Source: Pseudomonas sp. 8AS (lineage in GTDB: Bacteria; Pseudomonadota; Gammaproteobacteria; Pseudomonadales; Pseudomonadaceae). From it: a DNA stretch of 64,000 nucleotides. Each line of letters opens with the position of its first letter. Position 1 is the stretch's first letter. The stretch covers positions 1,760,117 to 1,824,116 of the forward strand of contig NZ_LR733406.1 in NCBI RefSeq assembly GCF_902506505.1, in the 5' to 3' direction. Under the pieces are notes generated by a model that saw only the letters and a list, made by a program, of their open reading frames with translations, was not told the origin of the DNA and made no database searches. Both the position numbers and the translations under genes were made by a program. Below are positions 19,441-28,393 of this stretch, one piece after another.

Positions 19441-19489
19441 TTTTCAACTCGTCGTTATTTTTTTTATGTGTGAGCGTGGTTGATTGGCT

Positions 19490-20320
19490 ATGAATGAGAT
19501 AGAACTTCCCAACATGGATTTAGATCGGCCAATCTCCAGCACCCTGTCTGTGCACAGACTTCCTTCTCACGAAGGACGTATTGCTGAAGGCGGAGTCCGT
19601 GTTAATGGCGGTCCCGCCAAGTCTGTGGCGATTACTGTAATTATTGTTGTATTTAACGGCGCCGAGGATATTAAGAATTCGGTTCGTCGGATTTCCGCGC
19701 TGCGCCGTAATGATCTTGAGCTGATTATTATAGATGGCGGCTCCAGAGACGGTACCATCGAGTTTTTGAAGGAGAGTGATAGTCTGATTGACTACTGGGT
19801 AAGTGAAAAGGATCGCGGTATTTACGATGCCATGAATAAAGGCTGGTCGTTAGCCAAGTTGAATTCCCATGTTATTTATATGGGTGTTGGCGATTATATG
19901 ACTTCTTTGCCGGATACTCAGGTGTTGCAAAGTGACGTGATTTTTTATGGTGATGTGCTTCTCGGTGATTATCTTTTTAGATCGGGCTTGAGTTCAAGGC
20001 TTAAATTAGGAAATACACTGCATCACCAGGCTCTGCTAATACCCAAAAAACTGCACCCTACGCCGCCGTTTGATTTGGATTTCAAGGTATACGCGGATTA
20101 TGACTTCAACCTCCGCTTGTACAAGCAGGGCTGCCAGTTCGCACGTTCTGACGCGTTGGAGGGCTATGCCTTGCCTGGCGGTGTCAGTGCAGCCATTAAC
20201 ATCACCGAGATGTCGGCAGTTGTCTGTAAAAACTATGGGTATGTGTGGGGCGGCATGTCGTTCCTGTACGGTGCGTTGCTAGCACTTAAATGTAAGCTGC
20301 GTGCAAGGCTGCGTGCATGA
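19490..20320 (+). CDS. Glycosyltransferase family 2 (WcaA/WfgS-like)
   Basis: This is a GT-A transferase of about 276 aa. The conserved part starts near residue 45 (ITVIIVVFNGAEDI), with LELIIIDGGSRDGT and the SEKDRGIYDAMNKGW motif typical of this GT2 subgroup. The preceding 40 residues are an unconserved N-terminal extension. ATG 19490 is chosen; a TTG at 19484 is also possible. The 49 bases after fcl have no strong signal. The acceptor is unknown. Confidence 0.86.
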   Translation: MNEIELPNMDLDRPISSTLSVHRLPSHEGRIAEGGVRVNGGPAKSVAITVIIVVFNGAEDIKNSVRRISALRRNDLELIIIDGGSRDGTIEFLKESDSLIDYWVSEKDRGIYDAMNKGWSLAKLNSHVIYMGVGDYMTSLPDTQVLQSDVIFYGDVLLGDYLFRSGLSSRLKLGNTLHHQALLIPKKLHPTPPFDLDFKVYADYDFNLRLYKQGCQFARSDALEGYALPGGVSAAINITEMSAVVCKNYGYVWGGMSFLYGALLALKCKLRARLRA

Positions 20321-20377
20321 GACGGCAGTCGATAAAGGCTGCGGTCAAGTGTTTCTCGTCGCTCATTGGGGGCTGCT

Positions 20378-21253
20378 ATGAGTTCTAATGTTTTTGCAGT
20401 TCTTGTTACCTATAATCCGATTTTTCCAAAACTCATTGCGCTGTTGCAGTCTTTGAGGGCTGCAGACGTTGTGTGTTGTGTCGTGGATAACAGCGCTGGC
20501 ATTGATTTTTCAGCGGTATCAGGGCTATGTCATCTGGTTCTGCTTGGTGATAACAAGGGCATCGCAACGGCGCAGAATATCGGCATAGAAACTTGCCTTG
20601 CCCAAGGGGCTGAAAGGATCGTATTTTTTGATCAGGACAGTGTTATCTCCGAGCGTTTGATCGCGGAGTTGGTCGATGCGTTTAAGGACCCAGAAGTCAA
20701 AATATCCGCTCCGGTTTTTTTCAATGAAAGTCAGGGGTTTGAATATCCTTTGGTGGACGTACGTGCGTGCGGGACTGTACGTAAGCGCTCGGTAAATAGT
20801 TTCTCTGAGGCTATAGACGTATCGACAGTGATCTCCTCTGGAACGATGGTTGATGCCAGTGTTTTTTCTATAGTCGGTTGTATGGATGAGCGACTTTTTA
20901 TTGATTATGTGGATACTGAGTGGTGCCTAAGGTGTATGCGTGAGGGTATTTCCATAAGAGTCAATCCACGTGCCAGTATGCTCCACTCGATTGGCGATCA
21001 GTCATTGAGATTTCGTTTTTTTGTCGTTCCTGTACATAGCCCACTTCGGCGCTATTACCGCATTCGTAATTCATTGCTTCTACTTCGCTTGCGACATGTC
21101 CCTTTGCTGTATTCTCTTCGCGAGATAGCGCTCAATCACTTTCATCAGCTAGTTATTTTGCTGTTCCTTCGAGATAGATATCAGTATTTGCGCTATTGCG
21201 CGCTTGCTATTAGGGATGGAATTAAAGGCGTTAGTGGGAGAATTCACCAATGA
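20378..21253 (+). CDS. Glycosyltransferase family 2, rhamnosyltransferase-like
   Basis: This 291-aa GT2 protein starts with VFAVLVTYNP, then VVDNSAG, LGDNKGIATAQNIGI and FFDQDSV. This layout is that of RfbN/RfbF-like rhamnosyltransferases (the RfbF family includes dTDP-Rha users). The locus makes dTDP-L-rhamnose through rmlBACD at its 3' end, which supports that donor. TTGGGGG lies upstream of ATG 20378. An alternative start at 20366 is in frame. Confidence 0.83.
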   Translation: MSSNVFAVLVTYNPIFPKLIALLQSLRAADVVCCVVDNSAGIDFSAVSGLCHLVLLGDNKGIATAQNIGIETCLAQGAERIVFFDQDSVISERLIAELVDAFKDPEVKISAPVFFNESQGFEYPLVDVRACGTVRKRSVNSFSEAIDVSTVISSGTMVDASVFSIVGCMDERLFIDYVDTEWCLRCMREGISIRVNPRASMLHSIGDQSLRFRFFVVPVHSPLRRYYRIRNSLLLLRLRHVPLLYSLREIALNHFHQLVILLFLRDRYQYLRYCALAIRDGIKGVSGRIHQ

Positions 21254-21302
21254 GTGGATTGCTCTATTTGTCTTTCAAGCTACCCGCTGTCAAGGTGGAG
21301 AT

Positions 21303-22010
21303 GTGATTTCCGTTTGTTTGACCACCTTCAATGGTGGCGCTTACATCGCAGCGCAGGTTGATAGTATTCTGCGCTCGGAAAAAGTCTGTGAGTTGCTGAT
21401 CTCTGACGATGGCTCGACGGACAATACCTTGCAGGTGCTGGCCGCCATTAGCGATCCTCGTCTAACCGTGTTGGCGGGGCCGCAGAAGGGCTTGATCAAG
21501 AACTTCGAGTTCGTATTGCAGCAGGCCAGAGGTGAGTACATTTTTTTGTCGGACCAAGACGATATCTGGCTAGACAATAAAGTGGAGGTCACCCTACAAG
21601 CGCTTCAGCGCGCTGATCTGGTGGTGTCCGACTGTAAGGTTGTCGACGCCGAAGGCCATGTCGTCAGCGAGTCGTTTTATACCCTGCGCGGCTCTGGCCC
21701 AGGCTTTATCAAGAACCTCACCAAAAATTCTTTCTTGGGCTGCTGCATGGCGTTTCGGCGTGACGTCGCCGTTGCCGCATTGCCTTTTCCTCACGGCCTG
21801 CCGATGCACGATTGGTGGCTGGGGATGGTCGGAACGATGGTGGGGCGCGTCGAATTTGTTGATTTGCCACTGATGCACTATCGTCGCCACGGCGGGAACG
21901 CATCGGATACAGCGGGTAAATCGTCAGCCTCAAAAGTTACCCAGTTAGCGTGGCGTGTGTCTTTACTGATGTCACTGATTAAGCGGTACTTCGCGTTGAA
22001 GTTTCGCTAG
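21303..22010 (+). CDS. Glycosyltransferase family 2
   Basis: This 235-aa transferase begins ISVCLTTFNGGAYI, then LLISDDGSTDNT and FLSDQDDIWLDNK (DxD region). A GTG start at 21303 is preferred: AAGGTGGAG lies just before it and the conserved strand starts at residue 2. The longer in-frame start at 21204 overlaps the upstream gene by 50 bp. The family includes O-antigen GT2 enzymes of mixed specificity; the donor cannot be read from sequence. Confidence 0.85.
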   Translation: MISVCLTTFNGGAYIAAQVDSILRSEKVCELLISDDGSTDNTLQVLAAISDPRLTVLAGPQKGLIKNFEFVLQQARGEYIFLSDQDDIWLDNKVEVTLQALQRADLVVSDCKVVDAEGHVVSESFYTLRGSGPGFIKNLTKNSFLGCCMAFRRDVAVAALPFPHGLPMHDWWLGMVGTMVGRVEFVDLPLMHYRRHGGNASDTAGKSSASKVTQLAWRVSLLMSLIKRYFALKFR

Positions 22011-22079
22011 GGCCGTTCAGTATTTTTATGCTCACCCGGGTCTGGTTAGTTTTGAGTACTGGGTTTTGGAGTGGTTGAT

Positions 22080-22853
22080 TTGAAGGTTTCCATCATTACC
22101 GTTTGCTACAACAGTGGTGAAACTATTAGGGACGCGATTGAGTCTGTTATTGCTCAAGACTATGCGGACATAGAATATATTGTGGTGGACGGTGGTTCGA
22201 CGGATAACACCTTGGCGATCATCGAGGAGTACCGTGATTCCATTAGTGTGCTGATCAGTGAACGTGATCGCGGTATTTATGATGCAATGAATAAAGGCGT
22301 TGCACGCGCTAAAGGCGATGTGGTGGGTCTGCTGAATTCGGATGACTTCTATGAATCCCGCCATGCGATCAGCGATGTTGTTGCGACTTTTGACAGCGCC
22401 CCCGCTGCCGATGTTGTATTCGGTGATGTTGTATTCGTTGCCGCTGATGATTTAACGCGTGTCACGCGTTATTACTCCTCTGAAAAATTCAGGCCATGGA
22501 AGCTTCGTTTCGGCTGGATGCCGCCGCATCCGGCGACCTTTGTTCGCAGTCAGGTCTATAAACGCTTTGGAGGTTACAGCCTCAACTATAAGATCTCCTC
22601 GGATTACGAAATTTTCGTCCGCTGGCTATTGGTCAATAAACTCAATTACTTACGCATGGATAAGGTACTGGTCCGGATGCGCGCGGGCGGTGCAAGTACG
22701 GCGGGAATAAAAAGCAGCATTCGCTTGAACACTGAAATTGTGCATGCCTGCCGCGAGAACGGTGTTTACACCAATATTTTTCTGGTGCTGCTGAAAATTC
22801 CGTTCAAACTTCTGGAGTTGTTGCGCAAGCCCAAGGCGTCTATCCATGTTTAA
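22080..22853 (+). CDS. Glycosyltransferase family 2 (WcaA/WfgS-like)
   Basis: This 257-aa GT-A protein has KVSIITVCYNSGETI, VVDGGSTDNT, the SERDRGIYDAMNKGV motif and GLLNSDDFY. The same subgroup motif occurs in the transferase at 19490, so the two are paralogues by type. A TTG start at 22080 has GGAG at 22068-22071 with 8-nt spacing; GTG 22071 is the alternative. The 3' end overlaps the next gene by 8 bp. It may act early in O-unit assembly, given its place next to the WbpL-type gene; that is inference. Confidence 0.86.
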   Translation: MKVSIITVCYNSGETIRDAIESVIAQDYADIEYIVVDGGSTDNTLAIIEEYRDSISVLISERDRGIYDAMNKGVARAKGDVVGLLNSDDFYESRHAISDVVATFDSAPAADVVFGDVVFVAADDLTRVTRYYSSEKFRPWKLRFGWMPPHPATFVRSQVYKRFGGYSLNYKISSDYEIFVRWLLVNKLNYLRMDKVLVRMRAGGASTAGIKSSIRLNTEIVHACRENGVYTNIFLVLLKIPFKLLELLRKPKASIHV

Positions 22854-23802
22854 GGTTGTCGTTACAGGGGCGTCCGGCTTTGTGGGGCAAGCGGTAGTGA
22901 AGCTGTTGAGTGCCAAGCCCGGCATGAAGGTTTCAGCGTTTTCCCGCCAGACCAAGGCTGTCAAAGCGGCTATCGAGTTTGTTCAGGTTGGCGACTTCGC
23001 TACCAGCGATTTTTCCCATGGGTTGGCCGGTGTGGACTGCGTGATTCACGCGGCGGCGCGGGTGCATGTGATGAGCGATTCGGCGGCAAACCCGATTCTG
23101 GAGTACCGCTCGGTCAACGTGCACGGCACCCTGAGCCTCGCGCGCCAGGCGGCTGCCGCCGGGGTGAAGCGCTTTATCTTTCTCAGTTCCATCAAAGTCA
23201 ACGGAGAGCAAACCCAGCCCGGCCATCCGTATACCGCTGATTCCGTCCCCATGCCGCGGGACGCTTACGGAATTTCCAAGCACGAGGCCGAGCAGGCGCT
23301 GTTGGCGCTTGCGGCGGAGACCGGTATGCAGGTGGTGATCATCCGCCCAGTGTTGGTTTACGGGCCCGGGGTAAAAGCCAATTTCCGCAGCATGATGAGC
23401 TGGCTGGCCAAAGGCATGCCGTTGCCGTTGGGTGCGATCGATAACAAGCGCAGTTTGGTGGCGCTGGAGAACCTGGTGGATTTGATCGTCACCTGTATCG
23501 ACCACCCGGCTGCAGCCAATCAGACGTTTCTGGTGAGCGATGATGAGGATGTGTCCACCTCGGAGCTGCTGCGCCGTATGGCGCGCGCACTGGGTAAGCC
23601 TGCGCGATTGCTGCCGGTGCCCGCCTGGCTATTAACCGTTGCCGCGACAGCGCTGGGTAAGCGCGATGTCGCGCAGCGCCTATGTGGTTCCTTGCAGGTG
23701 GATATCAGCAAAACCAAAGCGCTGCTCAATTGGGTGCCAGTTATCTCGCTGGACACGGCCCTGCAGCAGACAGCCAACGACTTTCTAGAGCAACAAGACT
23801 GA
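22846..23802 (+). CDS. NAD-dependent epimerase/reductase, WbpV/WbjF-like
   Basis: This 318-aa extended SDR has VTGASGFVGQAVV, FLSSIKVNG and the catalytic DAYGISKHEAE. It lies immediately before the WbpL-type transferase and near WbpM, the same arrangement as wbpV in P. aeruginosa. There the enzyme reduces or epimerises UDP-4-keto-6-deoxy-GlcNAc made by WbpM, giving UDP-QuiNAc or UDP-FucNAc-type donors for the initiating enzyme. The TGATG overlap couples it to the next gene. Confidence 0.85.
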   Translation: MFKVVVTGASGFVGQAVVKLLSAKPGMKVSAFSRQTKAVKAAIEFVQVGDFATSDFSHGLAGVDCVIHAAARVHVMSDSAANPILEYRSVNVHGTLSLARQAAAAGVKRFIFLSSIKVNGEQTQPGHPYTADSVPMPRDAYGISKHEAEQALLALAAETGMQVVIIRPVLVYGPGVKANFRSMMSWLAKGMPLPLGAIDNKRSLVALENLVDLIVTCIDHPAAANQTFLVSDDEDVSTSELLRRMARALGKPARLLPVPAWLLTVAATALGKRDVAQRLCGSLQVDISKTKALLNWVPVISLDTALQQTANDFLEQQD

Positions 23803-24812
23803 TGATTTTGTGGTGGCTTATTCCCGTTGCAGGGGCAGCTTCATTGCTGCTGACAGCGCTATTGCGCCGTTATGCGCTTACCCGCAGCCTGATGGATATT
23901 CCAAATGCACGTAGCTCCCATACGGTGCCGACCCCCCGTGGTGGTGGTGTAGCTATCGTTCTGACCTTTCTTCTGGCTTTGCCACTGTTGGCGTGGGTCG
24001 ACGAAATCAGTTGGGGGCTGACCTGGGCCTTGCTCGGTGGTGGTGGCTGGGTGGCTGTGGTGGGCTTTCTCGATGACCACGGTCATATCGCTGCACGCTG
24101 GCGGTTGCTCGCGCACTTTGCCGGGGCAATCTGGGCCTTGTGCTGGCTGGGTGGCTTGCCACCGCTAAAAATGGCAGGTTTTATCCTCGACCTGGGCTGG
24201 TTCGGCCATATAGCGGTAGCGTTCTATCTGGTCTGGCTGCTGAATTTGTACAATTTTATGGACGGCATCGACGGCATTGCCGGCGTCGAGGCGGTGACTG
24301 TCTGTCTTGGTGGCGTGCTGCTTTATGCCTTGCTCGGCCAGTCCAATCTGGCTCTGCTGCCGCTTCTGTTGGCGGCTGCCTGCGCCGGCTTTCTGTATTG
24401 GAACTTCCCCCCGGCGAAGATTTTTATGGGGGATGCGGGCAGCGGCTTTCTCGGTCTGGTGTTGGGTATTTTGTCTTTGCAGGCAGCCTGGGCTGCGCCG
24501 CAGTTGTTGTGGGCCTGGCTGATTCTGTTGGCGGTGTTCATTGTCGATGCTACCTGGACATTGCTGCGCCGGTTGCTGCGTGGGGACAAGGTGTACGAGG
24601 CACACCGTAGCCACGCCTACCAATATGCTTCGCGCCGGCATGGTCGGCATTTACCGGTCACGTTGGCGGTGCTGGCGATAAACCTGGGTTGGCTTTTGCC
24701 TATGGCGCTTTTGGTTGCGATAGGCAGGTTAGATGGTTTGCTTGGTTTTGCTCTTGCGAGTGCTCCGTTAGTCTTCTTGGCAGTCAGGTACGACGCAGGG
24801 AAACAAGAGTAA
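23802..24812 (+). CDS. wbpL: Undecaprenyl-phosphate GlcNAc/QuiNAc/FucNAc-1-P transferase, WbpL-type
   Basis: This 336-aa polytopic protein of the WecA/WbpL family has about ten membrane spans. It has RSSHTVPTPRGGGVAIV, NLYNFMDGIDGIAG (Asp-rich site), NFPPAKIFMGDAGSGFLG and HRSHAYQ. It starts O-unit synthesis by transferring a HexNAc-1-P to undecaprenyl phosphate at the inner membrane. ATG 23802 overlaps the upstream stop (TGATG); longer in-frame starts lie inside the previous gene. WbpM and WbpV homologues beside it suggest that the first sugar is 6-deoxy-HexNAc. Confidence 0.92.
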   Translation: MILWWLIPVAGAASLLLTALLRRYALTRSLMDIPNARSSHTVPTPRGGGVAIVLTFLLALPLLAWVDEISWGLTWALLGGGGWVAVVGFLDDHGHIAARWRLLAHFAGAIWALCWLGGLPPLKMAGFILDLGWFGHIAVAFYLVWLLNLYNFMDGIDGIAGVEAVTVCLGGVLLYALLGQSNLALLPLLLAAACAGFLYWNFPPAKIFMGDAGSGFLGLVLGILSLQAAWAAPQLLWAWLILLAVFIVDATWTLLRRLLRGDKVYEAHRSHAYQYASRRHGRHLPVTLAVLAINLGWLLPMALLVAIGRLDGLLGFALASAPLVFLAVRYDAGKQE

Positions 24813-24819
24813 TTAATAA

Positions 24820-24980
24820 GGCTATGTTCCTCTTATGTGCGGTGCAGTGGCTGCTCGCTGTAGCCAGCTTGCTGGCGAAAACCGGCAACGGCAAAAACAT
24901 CGCGAGCAAGCTCGCTCCTACAGGCTTTGCCTTATGGCCGATAGCTACGATTGCAACAGCTAACCGGTGCAGAGCCATTA
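24820..24980. repeat. Extended REPIN copy A
   Basis: The core (24859-24922) is a pair of REP arms, TGTAGCCAGCTTGCTGGCG (with 4 bases missing relative to the other copies) and TCGCGAGCAAGCTCGCTCC, around a spacer with ACCGGCAACGGCAAAAACA. The similarity to copies at 27029-27194 and 34970-35120 continues well outside the arms: GGCTATGT on the left, TAGCTACG..GCAACAGCTAAC and CAGAGCC on the right. It is about 160 bp in total. It fills the space between the WbpL-type gene and wbpM. Confidence 0.9.
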
Positions 24981-25018
24981 ATAATGCGGTTCGGAAGTGA
25001 TCAAGGGCGGGAGTTAGC

Positions 25019-27028
25019 GTGGCGCGTACGAAGGGTAAAGAACACATTCTGCTGCGCGACCGCCTGGTAGGTCTGCGACGTCGCTACAAGCGCACCCTGC
25101 AAATCTGTTCGGATGTGGTGCTGGTCTGGCTGGCACTGTGGCTGGCCTTCATCGTGCGCTTGGGTATTGATCGATCGATCAATCCCTTTGGGGATTATGC
25201 CTGGTTGTTTCTGATCGCCCCGGTTATCGCTATTCCGATCTTTATTCGCCTGGGCATGTATCGCGCCGTCATGCGTTATTTTGGCAATGAAGCGCTGATT
25301 GCGATTTTCAAGGCGGTGTCGTTGTCGTCGTTGGTGCTGGGCTTGTACATCTACTTGTACCGCGCCGACGTGATTGTGCCGCGCTCGCTGGTATTCAATT
25401 ACTGGTGGCTCAGCTTGCTTATGCTCGGCGGCCTGCGCCTGTTCATGCGCCAATATTTTCTCGGCGATTGGCTGCTGGCCGGTCAACACGTGCCCTTTCT
25501 GCGCAATGAGGACAACCTGCCCAAAGTAGCCATCTATGGCGGTGGTTCTGCCGGTAACCAGCTCGTGGCGGCTTTGCGCATGGGTAAAGGCATGCGCCCG
25601 GTGGCCTTTGTCGATGACGACGAGGGTATCGCCAATCGTGTGATCGCGGGCTTGAAGGTGTATGCCGCGCGGGATATCCCGCTGATGATCGAGGAGACCG
25701 GCGCGCAAGAAGTGCTGTTGGCGATTCCGTCGGCGTCGCGTTCTCGCCGCCGCGAAATCTTGTCGGCACTTGAGGCCTATCCGCTGCATGTGCGCACAGT
25801 GCCAGGCTTTATGGATCTGGCCAGTGGCCGGGTCAGTGTCAGCGATTTGCAGGAAGTCGATATCGTAGACCTGCTCGGGCGTGATGCAGTGCCGCCGCGT
25901 AAAGAACTGTTCGAGCGTTGTATTCGCGACCAGGTGGTTATGGTGACTGGCGCAGGCGGGTCGATTGGTTCGGAGCTGTGCCGGCAGATCCTGGCTTCTG
26001 GCGCCACTACCCTGGTGTTGTTCGAGCACAGTGAGTTCAATCTGTATGACATTCAGACTGAGCTTGAACAGCGTATTTCCCGGGATTCGCTGCCGATTCG
26101 GCTGGTCGGCATTTTGGGCAGTATCCGTAATAGCGAACGGCTGCTCGATGTAATGCGAACCTGGAAGGTGCAGACGGTTTACCACGCTGCGGCATACAAG
26201 CATGTGCCCATCGTCGAGCACAATATCGCCGAGGGCGTGCTCAACAATGTGCTGGGCACCCTGCAAACCGCTCAGGCTGCGATAAAGGCGGGCGTACATA
26301 ACTTCGTGCTGATCTCCACGGATAAGGCGGTCAGGCCGACCAACGTGATGGGCAGCACCAAGCGTCTGGCGGAGATGGTGCTGCAGGCGCTTGCTCGCGA
26401 GTCGGCGCCAGTGTTGATGAACGATGGGGCTGGCGTACCGCAAGTCAGCCAGACGCGCTTTACCATGGTTCGTTTCGGAAATGTGCTGGGCTCGTCCGGT
26501 TCGGTCATTCCGCTGTTCCGTGAGCAGATCAAGCGCGGCGGGCCGGTGACGGTCACGCACCCCAACATCACCCGTTACTTCATGACCATTCCTGAGGCCG
26601 CGCAACTGGTGATCCAGGCGGGCTCGATGGGGCAGGGGGGGGACGTGTTCGTGCTGGACATGGGGCAGCCTGTGCGGATCGTCGAGTTGGCGGAAAAGAT
26701 GATCCACCTGTCCGGTCTTAGCCTGCGTAATGACGAGTCGCCCAACGGCGATATATCCATCGAGTTCACTGGCCTGCGGCCCGGCGAAAAGCTGTATGAA
26801 GAATTACTGATTGGCGAGAACGTCAGCCCGACCGACCATCCGATGATCATGCGGGCCAATGAGGAATATTTGTCGTGGGAGGCGTTGAAGGTCGCCTTGA
26901 ACGAGCTGCTTTCGGCTGTGGGGCACGATGATTACGACAAGGTGCGTCAGCTATTGCGTAAAATGGTCAATGGCTACAGCCCGGAAGGCGAGATAGTTGA
27001 TTGGTTGCATGTGCAGCACCGTACTTAA
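25019..27028 (+). CDS. wbpM: UDP-GlcNAc 4,6-dehydratase, membrane-bound (WbpM)
   Basis: This 669-aa protein of the WbpM/CapD/PglF family has four N-terminal membrane spans (about residues 20-150), a cofactor-binding-like domain (YGGGSAGNQLVAAL, about 175), then the catalytic SDR from about 300 (TGAGGSIGSELCRQI) with STDKAVRPTNVMGSTKR, the Met/Lys type active site. It makes UDP-4-keto-6-deoxy-GlcNAc. GTG 25019 has GGGAG upstream. It is flanked on both sides by extended REPINs in opposite orientation. Confidence 0.96.
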   Translation: MARTKGKEHILLRDRLVGLRRRYKRTLQICSDVVLVWLALWLAFIVRLGIDRSINPFGDYAWLFLIAPVIAIPIFIRLGMYRAVMRYFGNEALIAIFKAVSLSSLVLGLYIYLYRADVIVPRSLVFNYWWLSLLMLGGLRLFMRQYFLGDWLLAGQHVPFLRNEDNLPKVAIYGGGSAGNQLVAALRMGKGMRPVAFVDDDEGIANRVIAGLKVYAARDIPLMIEETGAQEVLLAIPSASRSRRREILSALEAYPLHVRTVPGFMDLASGRVSVSDLQEVDIVDLLGRDAVPPRKELFERCIRDQVVMVTGAGGSIGSELCRQILASGATTLVLFEHSEFNLYDIQTELEQRISRDSLPIRLVGILGSIRNSERLLDVMRTWKVQTVYHAAAYKHVPIVEHNIAEGVLNNVLGTLQTAQAAIKAGVHNFVLISTDKAVRPTNVMGSTKRLAEMVLQALARESAPVLMNDGAGVPQVSQTRFTMVRFGNVLGSSGSVIPLFREQIKRGGPVTVTHPNITRYFMTIPEAAQLVIQAGSMGQGGDVFVLDMGQPVRIVELAEKMIHLSGLSLRNDESPNGDISIEFTGLRPGEKLYEELLIGENVSPTDHPMIMRANEEYLSWEALKVALNELLSAVGHDDYDKVRQLLRKMVNGYSPEGEIVDWLHVQHRT

Positions 27029-27194
27029 AAAGGGCTCTGTACCTGTTAGCTGTTGCGATCGTAGCTAACGGCGATAGCGCAAAGCCTGTAGGAGCGAGCT
27101 TGCTCGCGATGTTTTTGCCGTTGCCGGTTTTCGCCAGCAAGCTGGCTCCTACAGCGAGCAGCCTCTGTGCACAACACATAACCGAGACATCGCC
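27029..27194. repeat. Extended REPIN copy B (inverted relative to A)
   Basis: The core is at 27087-27153 with arms TGTAGGAGCGAGCTTGCTCG and TCGCCAGCAAGCTGGCTCC and the spacer TTGCCGTTGCCGGT. Its reverse complement matches copy A over about 150 bp, including the outer GGCTCTGTACCTGTTAGCTG (27033-27052) and the GTTATGTGTTGTGC end. The rest of the gap to rmlB (27195-27316) shows no gene and should carry the rmlB promoter or leader. Confidence 0.9.
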
Positions 27195-27316
27195 TTAAAA
27201 ATTGCCGTTACCGCTGAGTCATGTGTGCGCTGGCTCAGAGAGCGTCTGAATTCCCGTCTTTGCGGGAGCGGCGGTTAATGGTTATTTCAGAGTTTCTTTT
27301 GCTGGGTAAGAAAGAT

Positions 27317-28393
27317 ATGGGTTTACGCATTTTGCTAACAGGCGGTGCCGGCTTCATTGGTTCCGCCGTGATCCGGCACCTGATCGAGAATACGGATCAT
27401 GTGGTCGCCAACCTCGACAAGCTGACCTATGCCGGCAACCTGGAGTCGCTGGCTTCGGTGTCCGACTCGCCGCGCTATCGCTTCTACCAGGTCGATATCT
27501 GCGATGCGCCTGCGCTGGATGCGGTGCTGGCTGAGTTCAAGCCAACGGCGGTGATGCACCTGGCCGCCGAGTCGCATGTGGATCGCTCCATCGACGGGCC
27601 TGCCGACTTCATCCAGACCAATATCGTCGGTACCTACACCCTGCTCGAGTCCGTGCGCCGCTACTGGAATGGTCTTGCGGAAGAAAGCAGAGCGACATTC
27701 CGCTTCCATCACATCTCTACCGACGAGGTGTATGGCGATCTGGAAGGCACCGAGGACCTGTTTACCGAAACCACGCCCTATGCACCCAGCTCTCCCTATT
27801 CGGCGTCCAAGGCCAGTTCGGATCATCTGGTGCGTGCCTGGCAGCGGACTTATGGCCTGCCGGTGCTGGTGACCAACTGCTCGAACAACTATGGGCCTTA
27901 CCATTTCCCGGAGAAGCTGATCCCGCATGTGATCCTCAACGCGCTGGCCGGCAAGCCGCTGCCGGTGTATGGCGACGGTTCGCAGATCCGCGACTGGCTG
28001 TATGTCGAGGATCACGCGCGCGCCCTGGTCGAGGTGCTGTGCAAGGGGCAAGTGGGGGAGACTTACAACATCGGTGGGCACAACGAGAAGCGCAATCTGG
28101 AGGTGGTGGAAACTATCTGCGATCTGCTCGATGAGTTGGTGCCTTTGGCTGGGGATCGCCAGCAAGCTGGCTCCTACAGGGAGTTGATTACATTTGTGAA
28201 GGATCGTCCGGGGCATGACCGGCGTTATGCCATCGATGCGTCGAAGATCGCGCGCGAGCTGGGTTGGGTGCCGCAGGAGTCGTTTGACAGCGGTATTCGC
28301 AAGACCGTGCAGTGGTACCTGGATAACCGCGGCTGGTGGCAGCGCGTGCTGAGTGGCGATTACCGACTGGGGCGTCTGGGAGAGCATGCATGA
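27317..28393 (+). CDS. rmlB: dTDP-glucose 4,6-dehydratase (with in-frame REP segment)
   Basis: This 358-aa RmlB has [38 protein letters not shown] and the catalytic [12 protein letters not shown]. It makes dTDP-4-keto-6-deoxyglucose for rhamnose. ATG 27317 begins the conserved fold; 27221 is an unlikely earlier start. Residues about 280-288 (DRQQAGSYR) are encoded by a 24-base perfect REP arm at 28155-28178, in the variable loop before [11 protein letters not shown]. The frame stays open, so the enzyme is probably active. The stop overlaps rmlA (ATGA). Confidence 0.95.
   Translation: MGLRILLTGGAGFIGSAVIRHLIENTDHVVANLDKLTYAGNLESLASVSDSPRYRFYQVDICDAPALDAVLAEFKPTAVMHLAAESHVDRSIDGPADFIQTNIVGTYTLLESVRRYWNGLAEESRATFRFHHISTDEVYGDLEGTEDLFTETTPYAPSSPYSASKASSDHLVRAWQRTYGLPVLVTNCSNNYGPYHFPEKLIPHVILNALAGKPLPVYGDGSQIRDWLYVEDHARALVEVLCKGQVGETYNIGGHNEKRNLEVVETICDLLDELVPLAGDRQQAGSYRELITFVKDRPGHDRRYAIDASKIARELGWVPQESFDSGIRKTVQWYLDNRGWWQRVLSGDYRLGRLGEHA
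28155..28178. repeat. Single REP arm inside rmlB
   Basis: These 24 bases are identical to the right arm of the REP pair at 1954-1977. They lie within the rmlB coding frame and are translated as part of a loop. No inverse partner arm lies nearby. Confidence 0.9.

Noticed and set aside
25001..26707. A 568-codon open frame on the minus strand
   Set aside because: It is antisense to wbpM, rich in His/Gln/Arg with no recognisable fold; wbpM has full family motifs.
24820..27194. wbpM plus flanking repeats as a composite transposon
   Set aside because: No transposase is encoded and the repeats are REPIN-like; only an acquisition or inversion hypothesis is kept.
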